Origin: UBA7236 sp044227505
Lineage (GTDB): Bacteria; Bacteroidota; Bacteroidia; Chitinophagales; BACL12
Reading direction: 5' to 3'
NCBI GenBank assembly: GCA_044227505.1
Contig: JBGAWP010000009.1
Location: forward strand, 1-64,000
Length of the DNA: 64,000 nt
In this document: positions 9,043 to 17,647 of the stretch, in pieces
Layout of the letters: each line of letters starts with the position of its first letter
Position numbering within the stretch: position 1 is the stretch's first letter
The notes under the pieces: generated by a model
The model's database searches: none
What the model saw: the letters and a program-made list of their open reading frames with translations, nothing else
Told to the model about the DNA's origin: nothing
Translations under genes and position numbers: made by a program

Positions 9043-10491
9043 ATGAGCAGCGAAGTAAGAAACCTCGAACCCAAGCAGATATGGAACAATTTTGAAGATA
9101 TTAACGCAGTTCCGCGTCCATCAAAACATGAAGAAAAGATCATTGCTTTTATGAAGGCTTTTGGTGAGGGATTGGGATTAAAAACCGTTGTTGACAGTGT
9201 CGGAAATGTGATCATTTACAAAGCTGCTACTGAAGGAATGGAGGGAAGAAAAACAGTGATATTGCAGTCGCATCTCGACATGGTGCATCAAAAAAATGCC
9301 GATACCAATTTTGATTTTGCTACTCAGGGAATTGAATCGGTGATAGATGGAGAATGGGTTAAAGCAAAAGGTACTACACTTGGAGCTGATAATGGAATTG
9401 GCGTAGCGAGTATTATGAGTTTATTGCAATCGAAAGATATTCCGCATCCGGCATTGGAAGCATTATTTACTATTGATGAGGAAACGGGAATGACGGGTGC
9501 TTTCAAATTGGATAAAGGATTATTGGAAGGGAAAATATTATTGAATTTGGATACCGAAGATGATGATGAATTTTCTATTGGTTGTGCAGGAGGTATTGAT
9601 ACGAATACAAGTTATGCTTACACACCGGAAACACCGCCGGCAAATGCAAAAGCATATAAAATATCCGTAAGTGGATTAAAAGGCGGACATAGTGGTGTGG
9701 ATATTCATCTGGAAAGAGGAAATGCAAATAAAATAATGAACCGATTGTTATATCAGTGCGAACAATTTGGTTTGCAAATTGCAGAAATTGAAGGTGGCAG
9801 TTTGCGCAATGCAATTCCAAGAGAGTCTGTTGCTATCATTACTGTAAATGATGAAAAATATTTAGATGAATTTGAAAAAAGAGCTGCAGAAATAAAAAAA
9901 GAGTTTTTAATTCAGGATGAAGGATTAAAAATAATGCTGGAACCAATAGCCACTCCTGAAAAAGTTTTATCAGCATCAGATACTCATAAAATAACAACAG
10001 CAATTCAAGCTGTTTGTAACGGAGTATTTTGCATGAGTTCTGCAATTCCGGGATTAGTGGAAACATCGTCGAGTTTTGCGCGCGTGCAGATCAAAGACGG
10101 AAAATTTATTACACAAAGTTTACAGCGATCTTCCGTTGATTCTGCAAAACTAAATGTGGCCTATACCGTTGGTGCCCCCTTAAAATTAATGGGTTGTGAT
10201 GTGCAACACACTGGTGCGTATCCGGGTTGGGCGCCTAATCCCAACTCACCAATTCTCGACCTGATGGAAAAATTATACGAAAAAATGTTTGGCTCTAAAC
10301 CAAAGGTTTTTGCAATTCACGCAGGTTTGGAATGTGGAATTTTAGGCGAGCGTTATGCAGGTTTAGATATGATCTCCTTCGGACCAACAATTAAACATCC
10401 GCATTCGCCTGACGAGAAAGTGAACATAACTTCAGTGCAAAAATTCTGGAAGTTTTTGCAAGAGATATTGAAGGCAACACCGATGGCGTGA
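9043..10491 (+). CDS. pepD: Aminoacyl-histidine dipeptidase (PepD, peptidase C/M20 family)
   Basis: 482 residues, close to the roughly 485 of E. coli PepD. It hydrolyses Xaa-His dipeptides in the cytoplasm using two metal ions. Visible motifs are the first metal-ligand site SHLDMVHQK (about 79-87), the bridging Asp in GADNGIG (about 116-122), the catalytic Glu pair in IDEETGMTG, the DTEDDDE segment, AIHAGLECG and the C-terminal ligand His in KHPHSPDEK. Start chosen at 9043 because the TATATTTG box lies 22 bp upstream and MSSEVRNLEPKQIWNNFEDI is the usual family N-terminus. Monocistronic, flanked on both sides by intergenic repeats. Confidence 0.95.
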   Translation: MSSEVRNLEPKQIWNNFEDINAVPRPSKHEEKIIAFMKAFGEGLGLKTVVDSVGNVIIYKAATEGMEGRKTVILQSHLDMVHQKNADTNFDFATQGIESVIDGEWVKAKGTTLGADNGIGVASIMSLLQSKDIPHPALEALFTIDEETGMTGAFKLDKGLLEGKILLNLDTEDDDEFSIGCAGGIDTNTSYAYTPETPPANAKAYKISVSGLKGGHSGVDIHLERGNANKIMNRLLYQCEQFGLQIAEIEGGSLRNAIPRESVAIITVNDEKYLDEFEKRAAEIKKEFLIQDEGLKIMLEPIATPEKVLSASDTHKITTAIQAVCNGVFCMSSAIPGLVETSSSFARVQIKDGKFITQSLQRSSVDSAKLNVAYTVGAPLKLMGCDVQHTGAYPGWAPNPNSPILDLMEKLYEKMFGSKPKVFAIHAGLECGILGERYAGLDMISFGPTIKHPHSPDEKVNITSVQKFWKFLQEILKATPMA

Positions 10492-10831
10492 GGCGTGAAT
10501 CCGAAAAAGGAGAGAGGAGAGAGGAGAGAGGAGTTAAAATTTCAGGTTTGCCGAGATCATTCTCACCACCTGCCTGACGCTGACGTAGTCGGCAGGCAGG
10601 CTCACTACTCCCCACTCACCCATCTATAGTCATTAGTCAGGAGTCATTGGCTAGGAGATAAAATTTCCGGTTTACTGAGATCATTCTCACCACCTGCCTG
10701 ACGCTGACGCAGTCGGCAGGCAGGCTCACCACTCACTACTCATCCATCAGGAGTCATTGGTCAGGAGATAAAATTTTCGGTTTTCCTGGATTAAACTCAT
10801 CACTCATTACTCATCACTCATACTCATTTCA
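10492..10831. repeat. Composite tandem repeat (three units) with heptamer arrays and two hairpin modules
   Basis: No gene. Three diverged units of about 90-125 bp follow one another. Each has a heptamer array, then a linker around TAAAATTTCCGGTTT...GAGATCATTCTC, then more heptamers. Arrays: GGAGAGA x3 (10509-10533), AGTCATT/AGTCAGG (10628-10655), CTCACCA/CTCACTA (10725-10745), ACTCATC/ACTCATT x5 (10795-10828). Units one and two carry a nearly identical 32-bp hairpin (10569-10600, 10693-10724); unit three lacks it. Confidence 0.8.
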
Positions 10832-12094
10832 TCAAACAACAACATCTTTAAAAGTATAAACCTTGCTGCTCAAATACTTCGCTGCATTTATCGATGCAAT
10901 TTGATCAAAAAGACTCTGACCAAAAAGATCCCGAACCAAGGGGATTAGTTCGGCTTCTTCCTTGCCTTCTTTTACATGCACATAAAAATCGGTGCCGAAT
11001 AATATTCTTTCACGCAATTTTGGGGAATTATTAAGATAATCTTTTATTCTCATTCTGAATTCATCACTTTTATCTGCAAGTTGATACGAAATATCTGTGT
11101 AAACATTATCATATTTTGGGATCAATACATCGCGAATGTAAGCATGCCAATATGCCATTACTTTCTTTTTGCCGCGACCCTCTTTTGCTTCCAAAAATTC
11201 AGGAGGGTAGGAGGTATGCGTTAAAAAATGTGTGAGCATTTGCGGATTTTGATTTATTTTATTTAATTCATCCACATCATAATCGCCGGAAAAATGAGCG
11301 AAACACAATTTTAATTTAGGATATTTTTGAAGCACTTTTTCAAAGAGGATCGGATTTGCAAAATTCATTTGAAACAGTGCATTATCCTTCGTATGAAACA
11401 TAACACCGGCTGCAGCATTAACATCGCTAAGGTTTTTGCGATAAAATATAACTCCTACATTAAAATGGATCATTATAGGAAGATCATTTTCTTCCACATA
11501 TTTAAAAACACGATCTAATTTAGGGTCAGTCGGAAAAAATCCGGAAGCTGGATATATTTTAATCCCCACAAAACTTTTTTGTTCAATATAAATTTTTGCG
11601 ATATCGCGGGAGGTATTTAATTCAGGTGCATGACGTGGATCAATACCGACAAATGGCAGGCATTCAGCTCCGTATGATCTTCTCATTCTGGACACTTCCT
11701 CCATTTGTGCCAAAATATTTTTATGGTTGTTTTGATAACAATTATGGTCCATATCCTGACATAATACAACAAACCTAAAATTATTAAGTCCATCTTTTTT
11801 ATATGTTTCGATGAGTTCTTTATAAACTCCTTCCTGGCTACCTTTGGTAATGGCAAGCGCTAGTTTTTCAACGCGTTTTACTCTTGCTGCCTGCATTTTA
11901 AATTTTGTAAATCCAAGTATACCTGAAAGCAAATGTAAAAAGGAGGGTAAGATCCAGTTAATAAATCGCTGATCCTTCACTTTTTTTGCAAAACGAATTG
12001 CTTTTAAGGCCATGCCATCACCCATTATTCCATCAGGCAAACAATCGGCATCGAAAATATGCGTGTGTACGTTATAGTATATGCGGTTGCTCAT
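10832..12094 (-). CDS. Amidohydrolase family 2 metal-dependent hydrolase
   Basis: 420 residues. The TIM-barrel amidohydrolase fold is shown by the N-terminal HxH metal motif (NVHTHIFDADC, residues 8-18), a barrel His in IMIHFN, a His in FAHFSGD and the C-terminal Asp in ILFGTDFYVH. The family includes decarboxylases and hydrolases; the substrate cannot be read from sequence. The start codon overlaps the stop of the membrane-protein gene upstream (ATGA at 12094-12091), so the two are translationally coupled and probably act together at or near the membrane. A 3' repeat cluster follows directly. Could be a decarboxylase of the ACMSD type, but no specific motif supports that. Confidence 0.85.
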   Translation of the reverse strand: MSNRIYYNVHTHIFDADCLPDGIMGDGMALKAIRFAKKVKDQRFINWILPSFLHLLSGILGFTKFKMQAARVKRVEKLALAITKGSQEGVYKELIETYKKDGLNNFRFVVLCQDMDHNCYQNNHKNILAQMEEVSRMRRSYGAECLPFVGIDPRHAPELNTSRDIAKIYIEQKSFVGIKIYPASGFFPTDPKLDRVFKYVEENDLPIMIHFNVGVIFYRKNLSDVNAAAGVMFHTKDNALFQMNFANPILFEKVLQKYPKLKLCFAHFSGDYDVDELNKINQNPQMLTHFLTHTSYPPEFLEAKEGRGKKKVMAYWHAYIRDVLIPKYDNVYTDISYQLADKSDEFRMRIKDYLNNSPKLRERILFGTDFYVHVKEGKEEAELIPLVRDLFGQSLFDQIASINAAKYLSSKVYTFKDVVV

Positions 12095-13116
12095 GATTGT
12101 GATTTTTTAAGCGTGTCTTTAACGGAAATTAATCTGCGTAAGGCATCATACCAGAATGGTGCACCAAAAATTACGGAAACAGCCGTAATCAATATTCCTG
12201 CAATCATCGCGATCCACTGTCCTGCAGTTAAATTGCGGTAAGATTCTACTTCGCGTGTAATTGGTAAACTGTGTAAATGATCGTATAATAACTTTGCCTT
12301 TTCCTCCTTATTCAATGCACTGTAAGGAGTTGTAATACCTTTTGCCTGCATAATATCGGTTATCATGATGGAATCCAATAATATTGTTCCAGCGTTTTGT
12401 GTACTGTCCATTTGGCCAATTCGTTCTGCTGCACCTACCATTTCTGTGCGAAGGGCAACATCACCGTAAAGTCGTTGTATCAAATAAATAGCATCACATC
12501 TGAAACTCAAGGCAAGAATTAATCCGATAATAAATAACCGGAATCGTGTTCGTCGTTTGTATACAATTTTAAGTTGTTCATTAAATTTATCGAACCATTG
12601 CACGAATACTTTCTTATAGTTTTCAGATTCAAGGTCCCAATTTCGCTCTGGTCCAATATTGGTTGAATATGCGGCCTGATATAAAAATCGAAGGTCAGAA
12701 TTGCGAATTCCGGAATTGGTGATCCTCGCCTTATCTGCTGTTTTTAATTCGTATCGAAATTCATCCACCGAGTCGCTATCATCCATTTTTGTTACGGATA
12801 ATAAACCAGAATTCGTAAGTTCGCGAAAAACAGCATTTAATGCATCCGCAAATTGTTCCCCGGCTACTCGCTCAGGCAATCTGTTTTTGCGGTAAACCAT
12901 TGCTGAAATAAGCGGATGGTCATAAATAAGATGAGCCATATTCGGCATTCTGCCGGTAGGATCGGCAAAAAGGTCAATCATCATTCGTTTGAGCAGCTTT
13001 CCGCGTAAGTTGGCGGATTCTGCAAAGAGTTCAAGAATAAATGAGCTTAACAGACTAAAAATAAAAAATACCAGTATAATGGCAATTGCTGTTTCAATGA
13101 GAGGGGTGACTTGCAT
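12091..13116 (-). CDS. Inner-membrane protein of unknown function coupled to the amidohydrolase
   Basis: 341 residues with three hydrophobic segments: about 6-28 (TAIAIILVFFIFSLLSSFI), about 193-210 (LFIIGLILALSF) and about 303-325 (IAMIAGILITAVSVIFGA). The soluble part between the first two is charged and helical (LRGKLLKRMMIDLFADPTGR). Family not recognised. It has a strong promoter at 13139-13170 and leads a two-gene operon with the amidohydrolase through a 4-bp ATGA overlap. The C-terminal segment (GAPFWYDALRRLISVKDTLK) resembles the tail of other Bacteroidota membrane proteins of unknown role. I infer a membrane platform for the hydrolase; no function is proposed. Confidence 0.8.
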   Translation of the reverse strand: MQVTPLIETAIAIILVFFIFSLLSSFILELFAESANLRGKLLKRMMIDLFADPTGRMPNMAHLIYDHPLISAMVYRKNRLPERVAGEQFADALNAVFRELTNSGLLSVTKMDDSDSVDEFRYELKTADKARITNSGIRNSDLRFLYQAAYSTNIGPERNWDLESENYKKVFVQWFDKFNEQLKIVYKRRTRFRLFIIGLILALSFRCDAIYLIQRLYGDVALRTEMVGAAERIGQMDSTQNAGTILLDSIMITDIMQAKGITTPYSALNKEEKAKLLYDHLHSLPITREVESYRNLTAGQWIAMIAGILITAVSVIFGAPFWYDALRRLISVKDTLKKSQS

Positions 13117-13138
13117 GATTAGGGTTTTGAAATGTATT

Positions 13139-13170
13139 CAAATGTAATAAAATTGGCTGCTTTAGCCAAA
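13139..13170 (-). promoter_or_regulatory. Promoter of the membrane protein/amidohydrolase operon
   Basis: Minus strand TTTG (13170-13167), spacer of 20 bp, then TACATTTG (13146-13139), a full match to the Bacteroidota consensus. The box ends 22 bp before the ATG at 13116. Confidence 0.65.
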
Positions 13171-13257
13171 AATTAATATTCGAAAATGTGACAAGGAAGA
13201 TTTTAGTTGACAAAAAAGCAGATTATTAAAAAATCCTGATCCCAATTGTGGATTTCG

Positions 13258-13291
13258 TTTGAAACACCCTTGTTTTAATTGCATAGTTTTG
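13258..13291 (+). promoter_or_regulatory. Promoter of the peptide-binding lipoprotein gene
   Basis: TTTG (13258-13261), 22-bp spacer, TAGTTTTG (13284-13291). Because the box follows the ATG at 13279, that upstream in-frame ATG cannot be the start; the ATG at 13303 is 12 bp from the box, leaving a leader of only a few bases. Confidence 0.5.
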
Positions 13292-13302
13292 TATTACAAA
13301 CA

Positions 13303-14943
13303 ATGCAAACAAGATTTTCGTATTATTTTCTGTTTTTAATAGCTCTTTCACTTTGTGTTGGCTGTAAAAAAGACCATAGCCATCCCGATAAATCGATCTT
13401 CCGATTAAATTTATCCACGCCACTTACTTCACTTGACCCGGCATTTGCAAGTGATCAGTCGAACACATGGAGTGTTAACCAATTATTTAATGGCCTGGTG
13501 CAATTAGATACGCAATTAAATGTGGTTCCTTGTATTGCAAAAAACTGGTCCATTTCCGAAGATAGATTATTGTATACTTTTTATCTCAGAACAGATGTTT
13601 TTTTTCATGATGACAGGTGTTTTGAAACCGGTAAGGGAAGAAAGGCGACCGCAAAAGATTTTGAATTTTCTTTTAAACGATTAATTGACCCTTCAACTGC
13701 CGCCCGCGGAAATTGGGTTTTTCAAAATATTGTCGATAGCATCAACCCATTTTATGCATTGAACGACAGTGTTTTTCAAATTAAATTGCAAAAACCTTTT
13801 GCACCGTTTTTACAGCGGTTAAGTATACAATATTGTTCTGTTGTTCCACGGGAGGCTATTGAAAAATATGGCACTGATTTTAGAAGCAATCCCGTTGGAA
13901 CAGGTCCATTTAAATTTATCAGATGGGAGGAAGGCGAATTGCTTATCCTGCATAAATTCGAAAATTATTTCGAAACAGACGACAGAGGAAATAAATTACC
14001 GTACCTGGATGCTGTGAATATTCAATTTATCACGAATAAATCCACGGAATTTTTAAAATTTTTAAGTGGGGAAATTGATTTTGTTAGTGATGTGGACGCG
14101 GCATTAAAAGATAACATTCTCACGAAGGAAGGAACATTGCAATCTGAATATGCTGATAAAATAAATTTATTAAAAGGTCCCTTTTTGAACACGGAATATT
14201 TTGCATTTTTAATGGATAGTACTCAGGAAATTGTGAAACAAAGTCCTTTGCAATTTAAACAGGTACGTCAAGCAATTAATTATGGATTCGACAGAAAGGA
14301 AATGTTGTTATTTCTGAAAAATAATCGCGGAATTGCGGCAACCGGCGGAATTGTTCCGCCAAGTTTATTGGATCAAAGCAGAGATATGCATTACGGATAT
14401 TATTACAATCCCGATACTGCATTGCAATTGTTGGCATTGGCCGGGTTTGAAAATGGAGTTGGGTTGCCGGAAATTACATTACATACCGTAGAACAATATC
14501 AGGACATAGCAGTTTATATAAAAGATAAATTGGAGGATATCGGAATTGCCATAAAAATTGAAACTGTGGATTCCAGAATATTGCGGGAGATGCGTTTAAA
14601 TGAAGCCACTGTTCTGTTTCGCAGTAGTTGGATCGCTGATTATGCGGATGCTGAAAATTATTTAACGGTTATGTATGGCAATAGCGAAGCTCCGCCTAAT
14701 TACACGCATTATGCAAATAAACATTTCGATAGTTTATATCAAATAGCAGTTGCAGAAAATGATGATAAGATCCGTAAGCAATTATATTATAAAATGGATA
14801 GCATTATGATTCAGGATGCCCCGATTATTCCTTTATTTTATGATGAAGTGTTTAGATTTACCCAAAAAAATATTACCGGACTAGAGCCTAACGGGTTGAA
14901 TATGTTGGACCTGAAAAAAACAAGGAAGGGAATTGACAATTGA
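13303..14943 (+). CDS. Peptide/nickel-type ABC transporter substrate-binding lipoprotein (SBP_bac_5)
   Basis: 546 residues from ATG 13303. A signal peptide with lipobox LCVGC (Cys20) anchors it to a membrane. The SBP_bac_5 fold follows: LTSLDPAFASDQSNTWSVNQ near the N-terminus, the NPVGTGPFKFIRWEEGE signature (about 205-221), and the C-terminal DAPIIPLFYDE segment. This family delivers oligopeptides to ABC importers. No permease or ATPase gene is adjacent, which is common in Bacteroidota, where these binding proteins often stand alone. The final codons (IDN and the stop TGA) lie within a TTGACAA/TTGATAA heptamer repeat, so the C-terminus may have been altered by repeat spread. Confidence 0.9.
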   Translation: MQTRFSYYFLFLIALSLCVGCKKDHSHPDKSIFRLNLSTPLTSLDPAFASDQSNTWSVNQLFNGLVQLDTQLNVVPCIAKNWSISEDRLLYTFYLRTDVFFHDDRCFETGKGRKATAKDFEFSFKRLIDPSTAARGNWVFQNIVDSINPFYALNDSVFQIKLQKPFAPFLQRLSIQYCSVVPREAIEKYGTDFRSNPVGTGPFKFIRWEEGELLILHKFENYFETDDRGNKLPYLDAVNIQFITNKSTEFLKFLSGEIDFVSDVDAALKDNILTKEGTLQSEYADKINLLKGPFLNTEYFAFLMDSTQEIVKQSPLQFKQVRQAINYGFDRKEMLLFLKNNRGIAATGGIVPPSLLDQSRDMHYGYYYNPDTALQLLALAGFENGVGLPEITLHTVEQYQDIAVYIKDKLEDIGIAIKIETVDSRILREMRLNEATVLFRSSWIADYADAENYLTVMYGNSEAPPNYTHYANKHFDSLYQIAVAENDDKIRKQLYYKMDSIMIQDAPIIPLFYDEVFRFTQKNITGLEPNGLNMLDLKKTRKGIDN

Positions 14944-15290
14944 TAATTGATAATTGACAATGATCGACGGGATGAAGATTTTCCTCCGTAGGATAGTTAG
15001 AATTAGAATTATAATTTACCGGCTAAATCAGAGTAAAAATTATTAAATTGACAATTACCAGATTGAAAATTATGATTATTGATAATTGATAATTGACAAT
15101 GATAGTCGGCATCATGATTTTCCTTCGAATGTGAGTTAGAGTTGAGATCAAGATTTTCGATGTAGAAAACACGATAATTTTAATATCCAGTGAAACAAAA
15201 TTGTTAGATTATAATTTTCAGGCAAAATCAGAGTAAAAATTACCAAATTGAAAATTAATAAATTGAAAATTTCTTAATTGAAAATCTATC
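14933..15290. repeat. Two-unit composite repeat with TTGATAA/TTGACAA heptamers
   Basis: No gene. The first unit opens with TTGACAA, TTGATAA x2, TTGACAA (14933-14960) in exact 7-bp register. The second opens with TTGATAA x2, TTGACAA (15079-15099). Each is followed by similar, diverged sequence (GATTTTCCT, then AATCAGAGTAAAAATTA, then AAATTGA words). The first array overlaps the stop codon of the preceding gene. Confidence 0.75.
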
Positions 15291-15764
15291 ATGTTCAACA
15301 TTCGCGTATATGGAATCTTAGTGCATAACAATAAAATTTTGTTGGTGGAAGAAAACGTTCGTGAAAGAAGGATATTAAAATTTCCGGGAGGAGGTTTGGA
15401 ATTCGGGGAGGGGACAATTGATTGTCTTCAGCGTGAATTCAGGGAAGAATTGGGGATGGAGATTAAGAATATTACTCATTTCTACACAACAGATTTTTTT
15501 GTGCAGAGTTTTTTAGATGCCACACAACAGGTGGTAAGCATATATTATCTATGTGCCATGGAAGACCAAAATATTAATTATTCTCTCGATACAACTATGG
15601 AATTTAAATGGGTGGATATAAAAGATATTAATGAGGAAATGTTCGTTTTGCCCATTGATAAAGTAGTAGCATCGAAAATAATGAAGGGGAAGGAAAGGAT
15701 TGAAGGGAGAAGATTCGAAGGTGAAGGAAGGAAGGGGTTGGAAGGGGGCAAAATGAAGGAATGA
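15291..15764 (+). CDS. Nudix hydrolase
   Basis: 157 residues. The Nudix box is complete (GGGLEFGEGTIDCLQ then REFREELGM, about residues 34-57), giving the Mg-binding Glu cluster. These enzymes cleave nucleoside-diphosphate-linked compounds; the substrate here is unknown. The N-terminal beta-strand FNIRVYGILVHNNKILLVEE is typical of the MutT/ADP-ribose pyrophosphatase-like group. The last 26 residues (KGKERIEGRRFEGEGR and on) are low-complexity Lys/Glu/Gly coded by a purine-rich run of GGAAGG-like words from 15685. They are unlikely to belong to the ancestral fold and look like intergenic repeat read into the frame. Confidence 0.88.
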   Translation: MFNIRVYGILVHNNKILLVEENVRERRILKFPGGGLEFGEGTIDCLQREFREELGMEIKNITHFYTTDFFVQSFLDATQQVVSIYYLCAMEDQNINYSLDTTMEFKWVDIKDINEEMFVLPIDKVVASKIMKGKERIEGRRFEGEGRKGLEGGKMKE

Positions 15765-15792
15765 AAACCCTCGACCTACAAGGGCTTAAATA

Positions 15793-15835
15793 CCCTCGAC
15801 CTCATCAGGTTTTGGAAACCTGTGAGGTCTGAGGG
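15793..15835. repeat. Family B palindrome, copy 1
   Basis: CCCTCGACCTCATCAGGTTT pairs with AAACCTGTGAGGTCTGAGGG across a 3-nt loop, with small bulges. A diverged copy is at 35184-35217. Confidence 0.65.
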
Positions 15836-15980
15836 AAGGGGAAGAAAAAATAAGAATGAAGGAATGAAAAAAAGGGAAGCTGTCTGACGCGTTCAACAGG
15901 CAGGCACTGATGACGCGAATTAAGCGGATTTAAAAGGATAAAAAAAATAGATAATTTAAATAATAATAATAATCTGAGCG

Positions 15981-16013
15981 AGTGAGGCTCTCGCTCTTAG
16001 CGAGGGTCTCACT
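15981..16013 (+). repeat. Family A hairpin, copy 1
   Basis: Arms AGTGAGGCTCTCGC and GCGAGGGTCTCACT around loop TCTTA. All 14 positions pair if G-T at stem positions 7 and 9 counts as wobble. Lies 217 bp downstream of the Nudix stop on the same strand. Confidence 0.75.
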
Positions 16014-16186
16014 AATGGTCAGATTTGGAAAAAACAAAGGTGGAAAAAAAGTGGTGTTACGGATGTTAAATTCTTACTCGTTAGATTGGAAAAATTATTT
16101 GCCTAAAATCCTTTCTCCCCAGAAAATAAACTTGACCCAAATGTAGGAGTGAAGAAATTTCACACCTCAAAGACTTCCCCACAGAG

Positions 16187-17647
16187 TTACCGAAGGAACT
16201 CTGTAGACTGGTGTCCTGAATTTTTCCTTAACAGTAAATCCAAATTCACCAAAATTGCCATTATCATAAAAAACATAGTCCCTATCTTGTCGGCTTCGAT
16301 AAGATCGCTGAGGGCAATATTGATAATGATGGTTATGATGGATAATGTTAATACCATTGCCAGATACTTATATTGTTTATCGGTAAATTTATTATAGAGT
16401 TTTTGCCCCAGATATAAAATATACACCAATAAAACTACCCAAATTGCTAATCCGATAAAACCCTGCTCCACTGTTACCTGTAAATAATAATTATGTACCG
16501 TGGATCGTTCGGGGTTTCTGCTTATGTAAGTCTCAAATTTATTAATGGTGTATTCCTTATAATTAAAATAGAATTGTCCCGGACCAAAACCCAGGTAAGG
16601 TCTTTCTTCTATCATATGCACTGCCGCAACCCAACGATAGATTCTTTCTGCACTTGAAACATCTTCTAAACTCATGGTTGATTCCATGTGTTCGGAAAAC
16701 TGGGTGTGGTAAATCGTTTTAGTATATTCAGGCGCATAATCCATATATTTATTGTTATGCAACATATAGATCACAAAAGTTATTACCACCGCTATCATCA
16801 CACCTACAGCAGGCATCAATTTGTTGTAGCGAATCAGAAAATAAGCAACTAACGCACCAACAACCGATAACCACGATGATCTTGTATAAGAAAAGTAGAT
16901 GGCAAGTAAAAATAATATTTTCCCTAAATTAATGACCATGCGTTGCCAGGTATATTTTTTATACCAGGTGGAAGCAATAAATAGGAACGGAAATGTCAAT
17001 GCTAAAAAAACCGCATAATTTACATGGTTTCTGAAAAATGGCACCATGGTCTTATTCACTTCACTAAACCGGAATTGATAGTGCATGTGATTGTTGAGTG
17101 TAAAGAGCACAAGTAAAAGTGTAGGTGTAAATAAACACCAAAACACAATTTTAAAATCCCTGATATTTTTTATGATAAGGGCACTGACAAAATAGAATGT
17201 TATTATGAACCACGTTTTCGCCAATAGGTACTTTAGGGAGATCACAATATCAGCAGAAAATAAGGTTGTGATCATTAGCCACCCAAAATGAATAAATAAT
17301 ATAATAGTTAATGGGTGACTTATAAAATCGAGGTCAAATAGTTCTTGTTTTAAGAAAACAAAAAATATGAACGTAAGCATAAATACCAACATAATAGGTT
17401 CTGTTGGCAAAGTAGTACTGAAACCGCTGGGGGCATAATATTCAATGGATGCCGGTGTGACGATCAGCAATAAATAAAATATCGATTTAAAATTTAATAT
17501 GAGTTGGTAAGCAAATAAAAATGCTACCGGAACCAGATAAAAAAGTGGTTCATATAATAAGATACCGGCAAACATGGCAACAATGCCAAGAACTGCAGCG
17601 GTGCGAAAAATATTTAATTCAACAGGTTGTGCCTGTAAACTACGCAT
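16187..17647 (-). CDS. O-antigen ligase/polymerase family membrane protein (WaaL/Wzy type)
   Basis: 486 residues with about 11-12 hydrophobic segments. The Wzy_C/WaaL signature region is visible: FFRNHVNYAVFLALTFPFLF (about 203-222), and a large periplasmic loop with RIYRWVAAVHMIEERPYLG and GPGQFYFNYKEY then STVHNYYLQVTVEQGF (about 338-405). Such proteins polymerise or transfer lipid-linked glycans at the periplasmic face. It overlaps the upstream Wzz-like gene by 8 bp, and a Wzx-like flippase gene precedes that, so this is a compact glycan-assembly unit. Whether it is a polymerase or a ligase cannot be decided from sequence. Confidence 0.88.
   Translation of the reverse strand: MRSLQAQPVELNIFRTAAVLGIVAMFAGILLYEPLFYLVPVAFLFAYQLILNFKSIFYLLLIVTPASIEYYAPSGFSTTLPTEPIMLVFMLTFIFFVFLKQELFDLDFISHPLTIILFIHFGWLMITTLFSADIVISLKYLLAKTWFIITFYFVSALIIKNIRDFKIVFWCLFTPTLLLVLFTLNNHMHYQFRFSEVNKTMVPFFRNHVNYAVFLALTFPFLFIASTWYKKYTWQRMVINLGKILFLLAIYFSYTRSSWLSVVGALVAYFLIRYNKLMPAVGVMIAVVITFVIYMLHNNKYMDYAPEYTKTIYHTQFSEHMESTMSLEDVSSAERIYRWVAAVHMIEERPYLGFGPGQFYFNYKEYTINKFETYISRNPERSTVHNYYLQVTVEQGFIGLAIWVVLLVYILYLGQKLYNKFTDKQYKYLAMVLTLSIITIIINIALSDLIEADKIGTMFFMIMAILVNLDLLLRKNSGHQSTEFLR

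Larger units (their letters stand above)
15685..16186. repeat. Intergenic repeat cluster with purine-rich, B-, C- and A-family hairpins
   Basis: No gene beyond the Nudix tail. It holds a GGAAGG/GAAGGGA-rich purine run (15685-15767) and the palindrome CCCTCGACCTCAT...ATGAGG-type (15793-15835), preceded by a partial copy at 15775. Next come a degenerate CTGTCTG/CAGGCAGG hairpin (15879-15905), a period-9-like stretch (15911-15940: GCGAATTAAGCGGATTTAAA) and the 33-nt hairpin at 15981-16013. 16014-16186 shows no clear structure. Confidence 0.7.

Noticed and set aside
10391..10615. Minus-strand open frame of 74 codons across the pepD end and repeat
   Set aside because: Made of antisense pepD and repeat sequence (runs such as SSLLSPFS from GGAGAGA); no start signal.
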